Shown here: one piece after another, positions 8,428 to 16,232 of the stretch | How the letters are laid out: every line of letters begins with the position of its first letter | Position numbering within the stretch: the stretch's first letter is position 1 | Source: Paenibacillus sp. | GTDB taxonomy: Bacteria; Bacillota; Bacilli; Paenibacillales; Paenibacillaceae | NCBI GenBank assembly: GCA_017512705.1 | Contig: JAFWEX010000003.1 | Coordinates: 1-64,000, forward strand | Length of the DNA: 64,000 bases | Direction of reading: 5' to 3' | Made by a program: the position numbers and the translations under genes | The notes under the pieces: model-generated | Told to the model about the DNA's origin: nothing | Seen by the model: only the letters and a program-made list of their open reading frames with translations | Database searches by the model: none

Positions 8428-8762
8428 TGATTAATTTGGTTGCAGAGACGTCAAAGGTATGCCGCGTTTAAGTGCACAACACACATAGAGCGGTCGATAT
8501 ACGAGGATGTCAGATGTACAGTTACACCACAACGTGAAGACAACGGATGTGTCTAGGAATTTTCATATGCATCAAGACCGGGCTAGTGTGAATACATAAC
8601 AGGTTAAGCGCGGTCTGCATGTGAATGGGATGTGTTATGTGCACAAGGGTTATCGTTGGAACAGGTTCGAAAGGAACCGTTCAAAGGGAGCCTTATTCTT
8701 TTTCAATAAAATCGAAACGTTTCGATTTTAAGTAATAAACTAAATTAAGGAGTGATTGTGAG
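8428..8762 (+). promoter_or_regulatory. GH94 promoter region with perfect LacI-type operator
   Basis: In this 335-bp gap, positions 8708-8729 form a 22-bp perfect palindrome around CGAAACGTTTCG, about 35 bp before the GH94 start. No textbook -35/-10 pair is obvious; TTCAAA (8680) with TCAATA (8703) is the best weak candidate. Nothing else was recognised in the gap. Confidence 0.65.
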
Positions 8763-11700
8763 ATGGCAAAAATCTTGAATGAAACGATTCGCTTGGCAGC
8801 CGGAGAAGTGACATTTACCTTTTTGAACAGTGGAGACTTGGCTCAGGCAATTTCCGGTACAACCATGCTGAACCAGCTGATTAGCAACCCGGTTGACGGG
8901 TCAATGAACAATCTGTATCTGCGCGTACATGAGAATGGAGAGATTCATTCGTTCCCGATGCTCGGCATACATTCCAACAGTCAAGTGTCAAAGAGCAGAT
9001 TGCATGGGGACCGTCAACTGATCTGGAAGGGTAGTGTTCAGCCTAAACAAGCCGGAGAAGTGATTAACTATCAGGTGGTATTTACGCTTGCGCCGCAAGG
9101 TATCTGGTTCTGGGATGTGAGGATTACCGGACAACAACAGCGTGTTGATGTCGTGTATGGACAAGATGTAGGGTTGGCCGATCCGGGAGCCGTTCGCAGC
9201 AATGAAGCCTATCTGTCTCAATACATTGACCACACCGTATTTGAAGATGATGCGAAGGGATATGTCGTATGCTCGCGTCAGAACCAGCCGCAAGGCGGAG
9301 CATTCCCTTATATGCAGCAAGGTTCCTTGACCAAAGCGGTCGGTTACTCCACAGATGGATTCCAGTTCTTCGGACTGTCATATAAAGAAACGAATCAACC
9401 CGAAAGCCTGAGCCGCCCGTCACTAGCCAATGAGACTTATCAATACGAGTTTGCTTATACTGCACTGCAATCCGAGCTTGTGGAGCTGAACGGTGAAGCA
9501 CAGGTTGTCTTCTACGGCTTGGCGAAGGCTAACCATGCATCAGGTATTTCGGCACTGGAGTTTGGGGATGAAGTTGCAACAGCGTGGAACGAAGTTCAGG
9601 CCATGGTAGCCGAACAGGGGGATGTTCTTGAACAGGTGAAGCTTTCCTCGTCTTTGGGTGAGCCGCTGGCAGCCCTTGATCTGACACAAGAAGAGATTAA
9701 CGAGCTGTACCCTGATCGTCATCAGGAAGAACGTAGTGGGGAACAACTGTTGTCTTTCTTTACCGAATCTTACGAGCATATCGTCTTAAAAGCCAAAGAA
9801 CTGTTGGTAGAACGCCCACACGGTCACATCCTGATGAGCGGCGGTAATGTGAAACTTGGAGCACAAGTGATTACAACCACATCGTATATGTATGGGATGT
9901 TCAACTCACAGCTTGTGATCGGCAACACCAATTTTAATAAAATGATCAGCAATGCCCGCAATGCCTTGAACGTGCCGAAGACGGCCGGACAACGCATCTA
10001 TGTAGAGATCGATGGACAATATCGCCTGCTGACGATGCCGTCTCTGTTCGAGATTGGTTTTAACTATGCTCGCTGGATTTACAAAATGGAGTCCGATACG
10101 CTCATCGTGACGAATTACACAACAACAAACGCTACAGAAGTGCGCATGAACGTGCGCTCTACAAGTGGAAAGGCCTACCGTTACCTGGTGACGAGCCAGA
10201 TTACGATGAACGTGAACGAATACGAATATCCACTGCACATGACACAGGAAGGCGACGCACTGATCTTCAAGGCAGACCCACAATCTCTGAGTGCAGGAAC
10301 GTATCCAGAACTGGAGTATCGGTTGACCGTTGAAGGAGCCTCTGTACAAGCCGGGGACGAAACGTTACTTGCCAGCGGTGTTCGCAGTGGCTCTGCTTCG
10401 CTCGTCACGCTTCGTCTCGGAGAGAGTGCGGAATGGACACTGAAGGTACAAGGTGTACTGGAAGGGGATGCATCTGCCGATGCAGGTGCTGATACAGCAG
10501 CTTCGACTCTTTCTTTTGAAGAAGAAGTGCAGGCATACCGTGAGTTTTTTGCAGGTGTTATGAATGGATTCCGATTGTCTCGTGGCGAAAGCCAGGGTGC
10601 AGAAGATTTGTTCAAAGTCAACGCACTTGCTTGGTGGTACACCCACAATATGCTGGTTCACTACTCTGTACCTCACGGTCTGGAGCAATACGGCGGCGCA
10701 GCATGGGGTACACGTGATGTGTGCCAAGGCCCGGTGGAGTACTTCATGGCCACTCAGAAATATGAACAGGTTCGCGATATTATCAAAATGGTCTACACGC
10801 ACCAGTACGAAGATGATGGTAACTGGCCGCAATGGTTTATGTTTGACAAATACTTTGCGATTCAGCAAGAAGAGAGCCATGGGGATATCATCGTATGGCC
10901 GCTGAAAGTACTGGCAGATTATCTGACGGCTACGCGCGACTATGCCATCTTGGATGAGAAAGTGCCTTACACGGTTAAACATAGCTTTGGATTTACAGAA
11001 GAGACTGCAACGGTACTAGATCATGCGAAAAAACAGATCGAATACATCCGTGCACATTTCTTGCACAATACGTTCCTGTCCTCCTACGGAGATGGCGACT
11101 GGGATGATACCCTCCAGCCAGCGAATGCACAGCTCAAGCAATACATGGTGAGCAGCTGGACAGTAGCCCTGACGTATCAGTCCATGAATGTGCTGTCACA
11201 AGCTTTGAAAGCCAAAGATGAAGCGTTTGCGCAGGAGCTTGCCGAACTGACACAGGGCATCCGTGAGGACTTCACCCGTTATATGCTTAGCACAGACGTC
11301 ATTCCAGGCTTTGTGTACATGGAAGAGGCAGACCAGGCGAAGCTGATGCTGCACCCGACAGACACGGAGACAGGTATTCAATACCGCCTGCTGCCAATGA
11401 CACGCAGCATGATTGGTGAATTGCTCAACGCGGAACAAGCGGAGGCACATTATGCACTCATTCGTGAGCAATTCCTGTGCCCGGATGGGGTTCGTCTGAT
11501 GAACCGTCCAGCGCAATATGCAGGTGGTGTGAGCACACATTTCAAACGGGCAGAGCAAGCGTCTAACTTCGGACGTGAGATCGGTTTGCAATACGTGCAC
11601 GCCCACATCCGTTACGTGGAAGCGATGGCGAAGCTAGGTAAAACCGATCAAGTATGGAACGGTCTGGCGATGATCAACCCGGTCGGCATCCGCGAGGTTG

Positions 11701-12164
11701 TGCCTAACGCAGAGATTCGTCAAGCGAACGCATATTTCAGCAGTTCCGACGGGAAGTTCAACACGCGTTACGAGGCGCAGGAGCATTTTGATCAGCTTCG
11801 CAAAGGTACGGTGCAGGTGAAAGGCGGATGGAGAATCTACTCCAGTGGCCCTGGGATCTACATGAACCAGCTGATCTCGAATGCACTGGGCATTCGTCAG
11901 GAAGGCGGTAATCTGGTGATTGACCCGGTATTGCCAGCTGAGTTGAACGGGATGCAGTTTGAATTCGAATATGCAGGAGAGCCAGTGACATTTATCTACC
12001 ACCTGAATGAGGGAACTGTCCGCCGTATAACGGTGAATGACAGAGAGATTCAAGGAGAGCGTACAGCAAACCGTTATCGGCAAGGTGGGATAAGCATCTC
12101 ACTGGATGCATTCAAACAGGCAAGCGGCGCGTCAGAGCGCACGATTGTAGATATTTATATGTAA
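8763..12164 (+). CDS. GH94 family glycoside phosphorylase, probably 1,2-beta-oligoglucan phosphorylase
   Basis: The protein has 1133 residues. An N-terminal beta-sandwich part (to about residue 570) is followed by an (alpha/alpha)6 catalytic barrel. GH94 signatures are visible: RDVCQGPVEYF, DDGNWPQWF, and GDGDWDDTLQP, which carries the catalytic Asp. The C-terminal part includes GGWRIYSSGPGIY. The length and the separate large N-terminal domain fit 1,2-beta-oligoglucan phosphorylases (about 1080-1130 residues) rather than the roughly 800-residue cellobiose phosphorylases. Such enzymes release glucose 1-phosphate from sophoro-oligosaccharides in the cytoplasm. The gene has no signal peptide, is preceded by a LacI operator and followed by a terminator. 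No matching transporter or endo-beta-1,2-glucanase is adjacent. The family call is firm; the linkage specificity is less certain. Confidence 0.85.
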   Translation: MAKILNETIRLAAGEVTFTFLNSGDLAQAISGTTMLNQLISNPVDGSMNNLYLRVHENGEIHSFPMLGIHSNSQVSKSRLHGDRQLIWKGSVQPKQAGEVINYQVVFTLAPQGIWFWDVRITGQQQRVDVVYGQDVGLADPGAVRSNEAYLSQYIDHTVFEDDAKGYVVCSRQNQPQGGAFPYMQQGSLTKAVGYSTDGFQFFGLSYKETNQPESLSRPSLANETYQYEFAYTALQSELVELNGEAQVVFYGLAKANHASGISALEFGDEVATAWNEVQAMVAEQGDVLEQVKLSSSLGEPLAALDLTQEEINELYPDRHQEERSGEQLLSFFTESYEHIVLKAKELLVERPHGHILMSGGNVKLGAQVITTTSYMYGMFNSQLVIGNTNFNKMISNARNALNVPKTAGQRIYVEIDGQYRLLTMPSLFEIGFNYARWIYKMESDTLIVTNYTTTNATEVRMNVRSTSGKAYRYLVTSQITMNVNEYEYPLHMTQEGDALIFKADPQSLSAGTYPELEYRLTVEGASVQAGDETLLASGVRSGSASLVTLRLGESAEWTLKVQGVLEGDASADAGADTAASTLSFEEEVQAYREFFAGVMNGFRLSRGESQGAEDLFKVNALAWWYTHNMLVHYSVPHGLEQYGGAAWGTRDVCQGPVEYFMATQKYEQVRDIIKMVYTHQYEDDGNWPQWFMFDKYFAIQQEESHGDIIVWPLKVLADYLTATRDYAILDEKVPYTVKHSFGFTEETATVLDHAKKQIEYIRAHFLHNTFLSSYGDGDWDDTLQPANAQLKQYMVSSWTVALTYQSMNVLSQALKAKDEAFAQELAELTQGIREDFTRYMLSTDVIPGFVYMEEADQAKLMLHPTDTETGIQYRLLPMTRSMIGELLNAEQAEAHYALIREQFLCPDGVRLMNRPAQYAGGVSTHFKRAEQASNFGREIGLQYVHAHIRYVEAMAKLGKTDQVWNGLAMINPVGIREVVPNAEIRQANAYFSSSDGKFNTRYEAQEHFDQLRKGTVQVKGGWRIYSSGPGIYMNQLISNALGIRQEGGNLVIDPVLPAELNGMQFEFEYAGEPVTFIYHLNEGTVRRITVNDREIQGERTANRYRQGGISISLDAFKQASGASERTIVDIYM

Positions 12165-12201
12165 GTTCATCAATTGCTGTATGCCAGCAATGGGCCAAGC
12201 C

Positions 12202-12239
12202 AAAAGGGCTAACCTTCTTTCAGAGGGTTGGCCCTTTTG
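12202..12239. terminator. Bidirectional terminator between GH94 and the MerR-methyltransferase gene
   Basis: AAAAGGGC-(TA)-ACC pairs with GGT-(TG)-GCCCTTTT. The A- and T-rich ends serve both strands, which fits the convergent genes on either side. Confidence 0.8.
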
Positions 12240-12289
12240 TATAACTTTTTTTGTATAACCGATAGTTACGATGTGGGCTGTTGTGTACA

Positions 12290-13363
12290 CTATCGCAGCG
12301 GAACCGCTAATACGGTGTGCAGTAATTCATTATGCCGTATATACTTGGTCTCGTAGCCTAGGTGACCCAGCCAATGGCACAGTTCGCTAAGCAATGGGAA
12401 ATGGCGCTCGCGCAATGCACGCTGCTGTTCTGCATCTCCGGCTTTGGCAGCGTGACTGCCGTATGCGACACGGTGGTCAGAATCGGTAAACATGAGATCA
12501 GTAAGACAGATTCTGCTCGTCGAGGTGGTTTTGAGCACACGCTGTATCTCTTCCAAAGCAAGGTACTGCTGATCTGGGCCAAGATGATGAAAGGCGAAAC
12601 TGGATACCACGAAGTCAAAGGATTGATCCGCAAAAGGTAGCGCCAGAAAATTACCGAGCTTCACTTGCATCTGCGGATATTTCTTGCGGCAATTACGTAA
12701 CATTTCACGCGACTGATCGATTCCGGTCATGATTGCACCCTTGTCCAGCATTTTGCCAGCCAGATTGCCCGTTCCGGTCCCGATATCCAAGCCCGCTTCA
12801 CCAGTTACAGGAGAAATCCACTGCGCAGTCTGTTCCAAAGCTTCGTCGTAATTATGGTACAGGTTGAAAGGTTTGTCCACTGTATTCCCTTCCGCCTGCA
12901 CACGCTGGTCATGGATTGCCGCCTGTCTGTCATAATTCCAGCGGTCATGCCAGTTCTGCCGTGCCTCCCGAAGACGGCGTGCGCTACCTGCCAGATCGTG
13001 AAGATGGCTGACATCAAGGGCTCCGTCCTGGCGGTTCAGATCGATCATGCGCTGAGTCGTATCCATCATACGTTTTAGTTCCACCCACTGGGCGTACATT
13101 ACTGCTTGCTGTAACTCCAGATACTCCTCTAGTCCCTGCTGGTTACCCTGATCAATCTCAGCGAGCGCATGGGTAATATCCTGTAATGACATGCCAATTT
13201 CACGCAGTGCTGCGATCGTCTGCAAGCGCCATATATCATTTTCTGTATAGAGGCGATATCCGTTGCTAGACTGCTTGGCAGGCCGAATTAATCCTTTTTC
13301 CTCATAAAAGCGAATGGCTCTAGCCGATATTCCCAGACGGGATGCGGCTTCTTTGATATTCAA
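12290..13363 (-). CDS. MerR-type regulator fused to a SAM-dependent methyltransferase
   Basis: The protein has 357 residues. Residues 1-70 are a MerR helix-turn-helix (KEAASRLGISARAIRFYEEKGLI, SNGYRLYTENDIWRLQTI), followed by the coiled dimerisation helix to about residue 130. Residues 165-357 form a class I methyltransferase domain: GLDIGTGTGNLAGKML is the SAM-binding motif, then MTGIDQS and SFDFVVSSFAFHHL. The TTG start is supported by GGAGGTG 7 nt upstream; the first complete in-frame codon after that site is the TTG. MerR proteins with a catalytic effector domain are uncommon but known. The effector domain may sense SAM or a methyl acceptor, or the protein may be bifunctional. Confidence 0.85.
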   Translation of the reverse strand: MNIKEAASRLGISARAIRFYEEKGLIRPAKQSSNGYRLYTENDIWRLQTIAALREIGMSLQDITHALAEIDQGNQQGLEEYLELQQAVMYAQWVELKRMMDTTQRMIDLNRQDGALDVSHLHDLAGSARRLREARQNWHDRWNYDRQAAIHDQRVQAEGNTVDKPFNLYHNYDEALEQTAQWISPVTGEAGLDIGTGTGNLAGKMLDKGAIMTGIDQSREMLRNCRKKYPQMQVKLGNFLALPFADQSFDFVVSSFAFHHLGPDQQYLALEEIQRVLKTTSTSRICLTDLMFTDSDHRVAYGSHAAKAGDAEQQRALRERHFPLLSELCHWLGHLGYETKYIRHNELLHTVLAVPLR

Positions 13364-13579
13364 TCCGGTGCACCTCCATACCTTATAGAACGTTTTAAGA
13401 AATGATTATAATGCAATCAGTATAAACCATGACGTAACGACAAGGTGAAGTGGTTTTTTTTTGCTGTTCACCATTATCGGGGTTTCACAGTTTAGTGGAA
13501 TCGAAGTGGAATTTTAGTCCACGTGGTGGCTATGCTACAATACATAGAAAGAATGAGGTACACGAAAGGTTGAATTGGC

Positions 13580-14077
13580 ATGCTTACCAGTCATACGTAT
13601 CAGATCCGTCCTTCCGAGATGAAGGATGCAGACCAGCTGATGGAGCTGGATATGCTGGTCTGGAATGCATCCACCTCGCCCGCACCGATGCAATGGCGAT
13701 CCAGACAGCAGTATCTGCAATATTGCCCACCAGGTAGTCAATTGATTGCTGTACAGCAGGAACGGGTATGCGGATACGTCGGCTTTCATCCTCCCACAGG
13801 GATGCCTGTGAACCGCCATGTATACGAGATTCATATCGCTGTACACCCTGAATTTCGCCGGTCTGGTGTGGCAACGGCTCTAATGAAAGCAATGAAGGCA
13901 TATGCGAAGGAACAGGCCATACGCAAACTCAGATTGCGTGTGCTATCAAGCAATCCGGGAGCGGTTGCTTTCTATGAGCAATGCGGATTTATAACTGAAG
14001 GCAGACTTGTATCCGAATTTCGAATTGGTGGCCGAGATGTAGATGATATTCTGATGGCTTATTTCATTGAGGCATAG
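13580..14077 (+). CDS. GNAT family N-acetyltransferase
   Basis: The 165-residue protein has the GNAT core: the beta4 strand HVYEIHIAVHPEFRRSGVATALMKAM with the acetyl-CoA pyrophosphate loop RRSGVA, then KLRLRVLSSNPGAVAFYEQCGF, the usual beta5-alpha4 region. The start has a weak GAAAGG about 10 nt upstream. The acceptor is unknown. It lies 53 bp before the SDR gene on the same strand, so the two may be co-transcribed. Confidence 0.85.
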   Translation: MLTSHTYQIRPSEMKDADQLMELDMLVWNASTSPAPMQWRSRQQYLQYCPPGSQLIAVQQERVCGYVGFHPPTGMPVNRHVYEIHIAVHPEFRRSGVATALMKAMKAYAKEQAIRKLRLRVLSSNPGAVAFYEQCGFITEGRLVSEFRIGGRDVDDILMAYFIEA

Positions 14078-14130
14078 GCAGTGAGATCGTAGTTGTGAGG
14101 CAACAGTAACTTAGCTAAGGAGGAATAACG

Positions 14131-14919
14131 ATGGACATGGGGATTCGTGGTAAAAAAGCACTGGTGCTGGCCTCCAGTCGAGGCCTGGGTAAAGCGGTCG
14201 CGGCACAGCTGGCACTGGAAGGTGCGGATGTGATGCTGGCAAGCCGTAGCGCAGATAAACTGGCTCTAGTCCAAGAAGAGTTATTGGCGCTTGGCGGCGG
14301 TGGACGTGTGGAATATTGTGCAACCGATGTAACCCGGAAGGAGGACATCGCAGCACTCATTGAGAAAACGGTCGAACAATTCGGTCACATTGACATTCTG
14401 GTCAACAATTCAGGTGGCCCCCCTGCGGGCACATTTGAGTCACTGTCAGATGAGGACTGGGAGCATGCTTTTGAACTGAATATGCTCAGTTATGTCCGAT
14501 TGATTCGCGGTGTACTTCCATATATGAAGACAAGCGGTGGTCATATCGTCAACATTGCTTCTACCTCGGTGAAACAACCGATCCCGGGCCTAATTCTGTC
14601 CAATACATTCCGTACGGGAGTATTTGGGCTGGCAAAAACATTATCTCAGGAGCTAACCCCTTACGGCATCCTGATCAACACTGTAGCTCCTGGGCGTATA
14701 GCCACAGACCGGATTCGTGAGCTGGATACGGCACGGGCAGAACAAAGTGGGGTTAGTGAGGAAGAGATTGCCGAACAGTTCCGCAAAGAGATTCCACTGG
14801 GACGTTACGGTGAGCCGGAGGAGTTTGCCAAAGCTGTCGTATTCCTGTTATCCGGAGCTAATTCCTATATTACCGGAACCTCATTGATTGTGGATGGCGG
14901 CATGGTGCGTGCACTATAG
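14131..14919 (+). CDS. Atypical short-chain dehydrogenase/reductase lacking the Tyr-Lys catalytic pair
   Basis: The 262-residue protein has a full SDR Rossmann layout: N-terminal nucleotide loop, ATDVTRK, VNNSGGPPAG, NIASTS and a C-terminal TSLIVDGGMVRAL. The loop reads LASSRGLG (residues 13-20) where the family has TGxxxGxG. At the usual YxxxK position the sequence is SNTFR (residues 157-161), so Tyr and Lys are replaced by Ser and Arg. This matches the divergent beta-ketoacyl reductase-like SDR subgroup in which cofactor motif and catalytic tetrad are imperfect. Enzymatic activity is therefore doubtful. AAGGAGG precedes the ATG. Confidence 0.85.
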   Translation: MDMGIRGKKALVLASSRGLGKAVAAQLALEGADVMLASRSADKLALVQEELLALGGGGRVEYCATDVTRKEDIAALIEKTVEQFGHIDILVNNSGGPPAGTFESLSDEDWEHAFELNMLSYVRLIRGVLPYMKTSGGHIVNIASTSVKQPIPGLILSNTFRTGVFGLAKTLSQELTPYGILINTVAPGRIATDRIRELDTARAEQSGVSEEEIAEQFRKEIPLGRYGEPEEFAKAVVFLLSGANSYITGTSLIVDGGMVRAL

Positions 14920-14940
14920 CGATCTCTAAACAAGAATAAG

Positions 14941-14991
14941 CCGCTACCCCCTCATCTGTGGCAGCCGTTGTCACAGATGAGGGGGTAGCGG
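14941..14991. terminator. Perfect 20-bp hairpin after the SDR gene
   Basis: CCGCTACCCCCTCATCTGTG (14941-14960) pairs exactly with 14972-14991 around an 11-nt loop. No T run follows, so it is an atypical terminator or an mRNA 3' end protector. Confidence 0.6.
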
Positions 14992-15098
14992 GTGAAGAGC
15001 TATAGTAGCGAGTGATAAGTTATAAGTTATGATGTACATTCATTCAATCATGAATTGAAACGATAGATTTCATTTGTATAACCATTATGTAACATATT

Positions 15099-15647
15099 TT
15101 ATCGCAAAAGTTCCCATTCGTGCTGTAACATGCCGTATACCGCATGATTGACGTATCCTTTAGGCAACTTCTCCGCCTGACGAATGACCCCTTCAAGCAC
15201 GAAGCCCAGACGTTCCGGAATCGCACGGCTTCGCTTGTTGTTGGTCGCGCAGCGAATCTCGACTCGATTCAGGTCCAGTGTTACGAGCGCGTAATCCACG
15301 AAGACACGGCAGGCACTGGTCATCAGGCCTTGTCCTTCAAATCCTTTGCCAAGCCAATATCCAATGCTCACCGAGCGGCTCGTCCAGTTAATCTCGTGGA
15401 AACCGATAATGCCTGCGAGTTCTCCTTTTAACCAGATACCTGCAGTGAATCCACCGTTCTCGGCCGCTTGTTTTAAAGCGTTTGTAATATAGTTCGATGT
15501 ATGTTCAATCTCTGTCACATGGTCCACCCAAGGAAGCCAATGTCTCAGTTGATCCCGGGAACGATCGGTTAGTTCAAACAGCGGTTTGGTATGCTCCATC
15601 AGAAGCGGGCGAAGCTCCGTATATTCATCTAATGAATAGGTAAACAT
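15099..15647 (-). CDS. RimJ/RimL-type GNAT acetyltransferase
   Basis: The 182-residue protein resembles ribosomal-protein serine/alanine N-acetyltransferases: an N-terminal LRPLLMEHTKPLFELTDRSRDQLRHWLPWV, the conserved WLKGELAGIIGFHEINW strand, the acetyl-CoA site GYWLGKGFEGQGLMTSA, and VEIRCATNNKRSRAIPERLGF. Proteins of this group acetylate ribosomal proteins or small-molecule amines. AAGGTT lies before the ATG. It is upstream of the small DUF2164 gene on the opposite side of a 34-bp gap, both on the minus strand. Confidence 0.85.
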   Translation of the reverse strand: MFTYSLDEYTELRPLLMEHTKPLFELTDRSRDQLRHWLPWVDHVTEIEHTSNYITNALKQAAENGGFTAGIWLKGELAGIIGFHEINWTSRSVSIGYWLGKGFEGQGLMTSACRVFVDYALVTLDLNRVEIRCATNNKRSRAIPERLGFVLEGVIRQAEKLPKGYVNHAVYGMLQHEWELLR

Positions 15648-15681
15648 GATTGCAACCTTCTTTCTTTATATAATAGGTAGA

Positions 15682-15939
15682 TTAGCGGGGAGGCCGGGGC
15701 AATTTGCGCTCCAATGCAAACAGATCTTCTTCCATGGAGGCCATGCGCTGGTTTACCGTTGTGCGTGCGTCGCTGAGTGCCTGATTATATATGTAGGGAG
15801 CAAGTTGTGTCATAAACAGATCAAGGACACCCCATGCTGCCAGATCGCCCATTTCTTCATCGCGTTCTTCTTCGAAATACGACTGGATCGTGCGAATGGC
15901 TTCATCCTGCTGTTCTTTGGTCAGTTTTAGCGCGTCCAC
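15682..15939 (-). CDS. DUF2164 family protein
   Basis: The 85-residue protein fits the DUF2164 pattern: LTKEQQDEAIRTIQSYFEEERDEEMGDLAA at the N terminus, then a LLDLF-like helix and the conserved PYIYNQALSDAR, ending in a basic tail. It starts with GTG, supported by GGAGGG 8 nt upstream. The function of the family is unknown. It is the first gene of a minus-strand pair with the RimJ/RimL acetyltransferase. Confidence 0.75.
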   Translation of the reverse strand: MDALKLTKEQQDEAIRTIQSYFEEERDEEMGDLAAWGVLDLFMTQLAPYIYNQALSDARTTVNQRMASMEEDLFALERKLPRPPR

Positions 15940-16148
15940 TTGGGAAACCCTCCCTTAGATTTAGTTTTACTAACATGCTACATGATTCGTGCGAACTCGT
16001 CAAAATGGTATTAGACCTAACTTGTTCCGATGCAGTTATGTGTCTGATCCTGATTTTGGTGCTGTTATTTATTGAACTCCTCCCCCGTTAAAGGTATATT
16101 TAAATGAAACGCGTACGAAACTTTCCATGAAAGAAGTTATTTTCAGGA

Positions 16149-16196
16149 AATGACTTCGTCATTAAGGAACCCTAGCCAGCATTGTTCTGGTTTTTT
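16149..16196 (+). promoter_or_regulatory. Structured leader of glnS with a terminator-like second hairpin
   Basis: A first hairpin AATGAC-TTC-GTCATT spans 16149-16163. A second short one, CCAG-CATTGTT-CTGG (16176-16190), is followed by six T residues. No T-box sequence (AGGGTGGNACCGCG) is present between 15940 and 16232. The second stem is only 4-6 bp, so attenuation is a weak suggestion. Confidence 0.35.
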
Positions 16197-16232
16197 GCAA
16201 GCGCCAATACATTCATGAAAGGTTTGATACCT

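Noticed and set aside
15940..16232. T-box riboswitch before glnS
   Set aside because: The diagnostic AGGGTGGNACCGCG sequence is absent and the terminator-like stem is very short.
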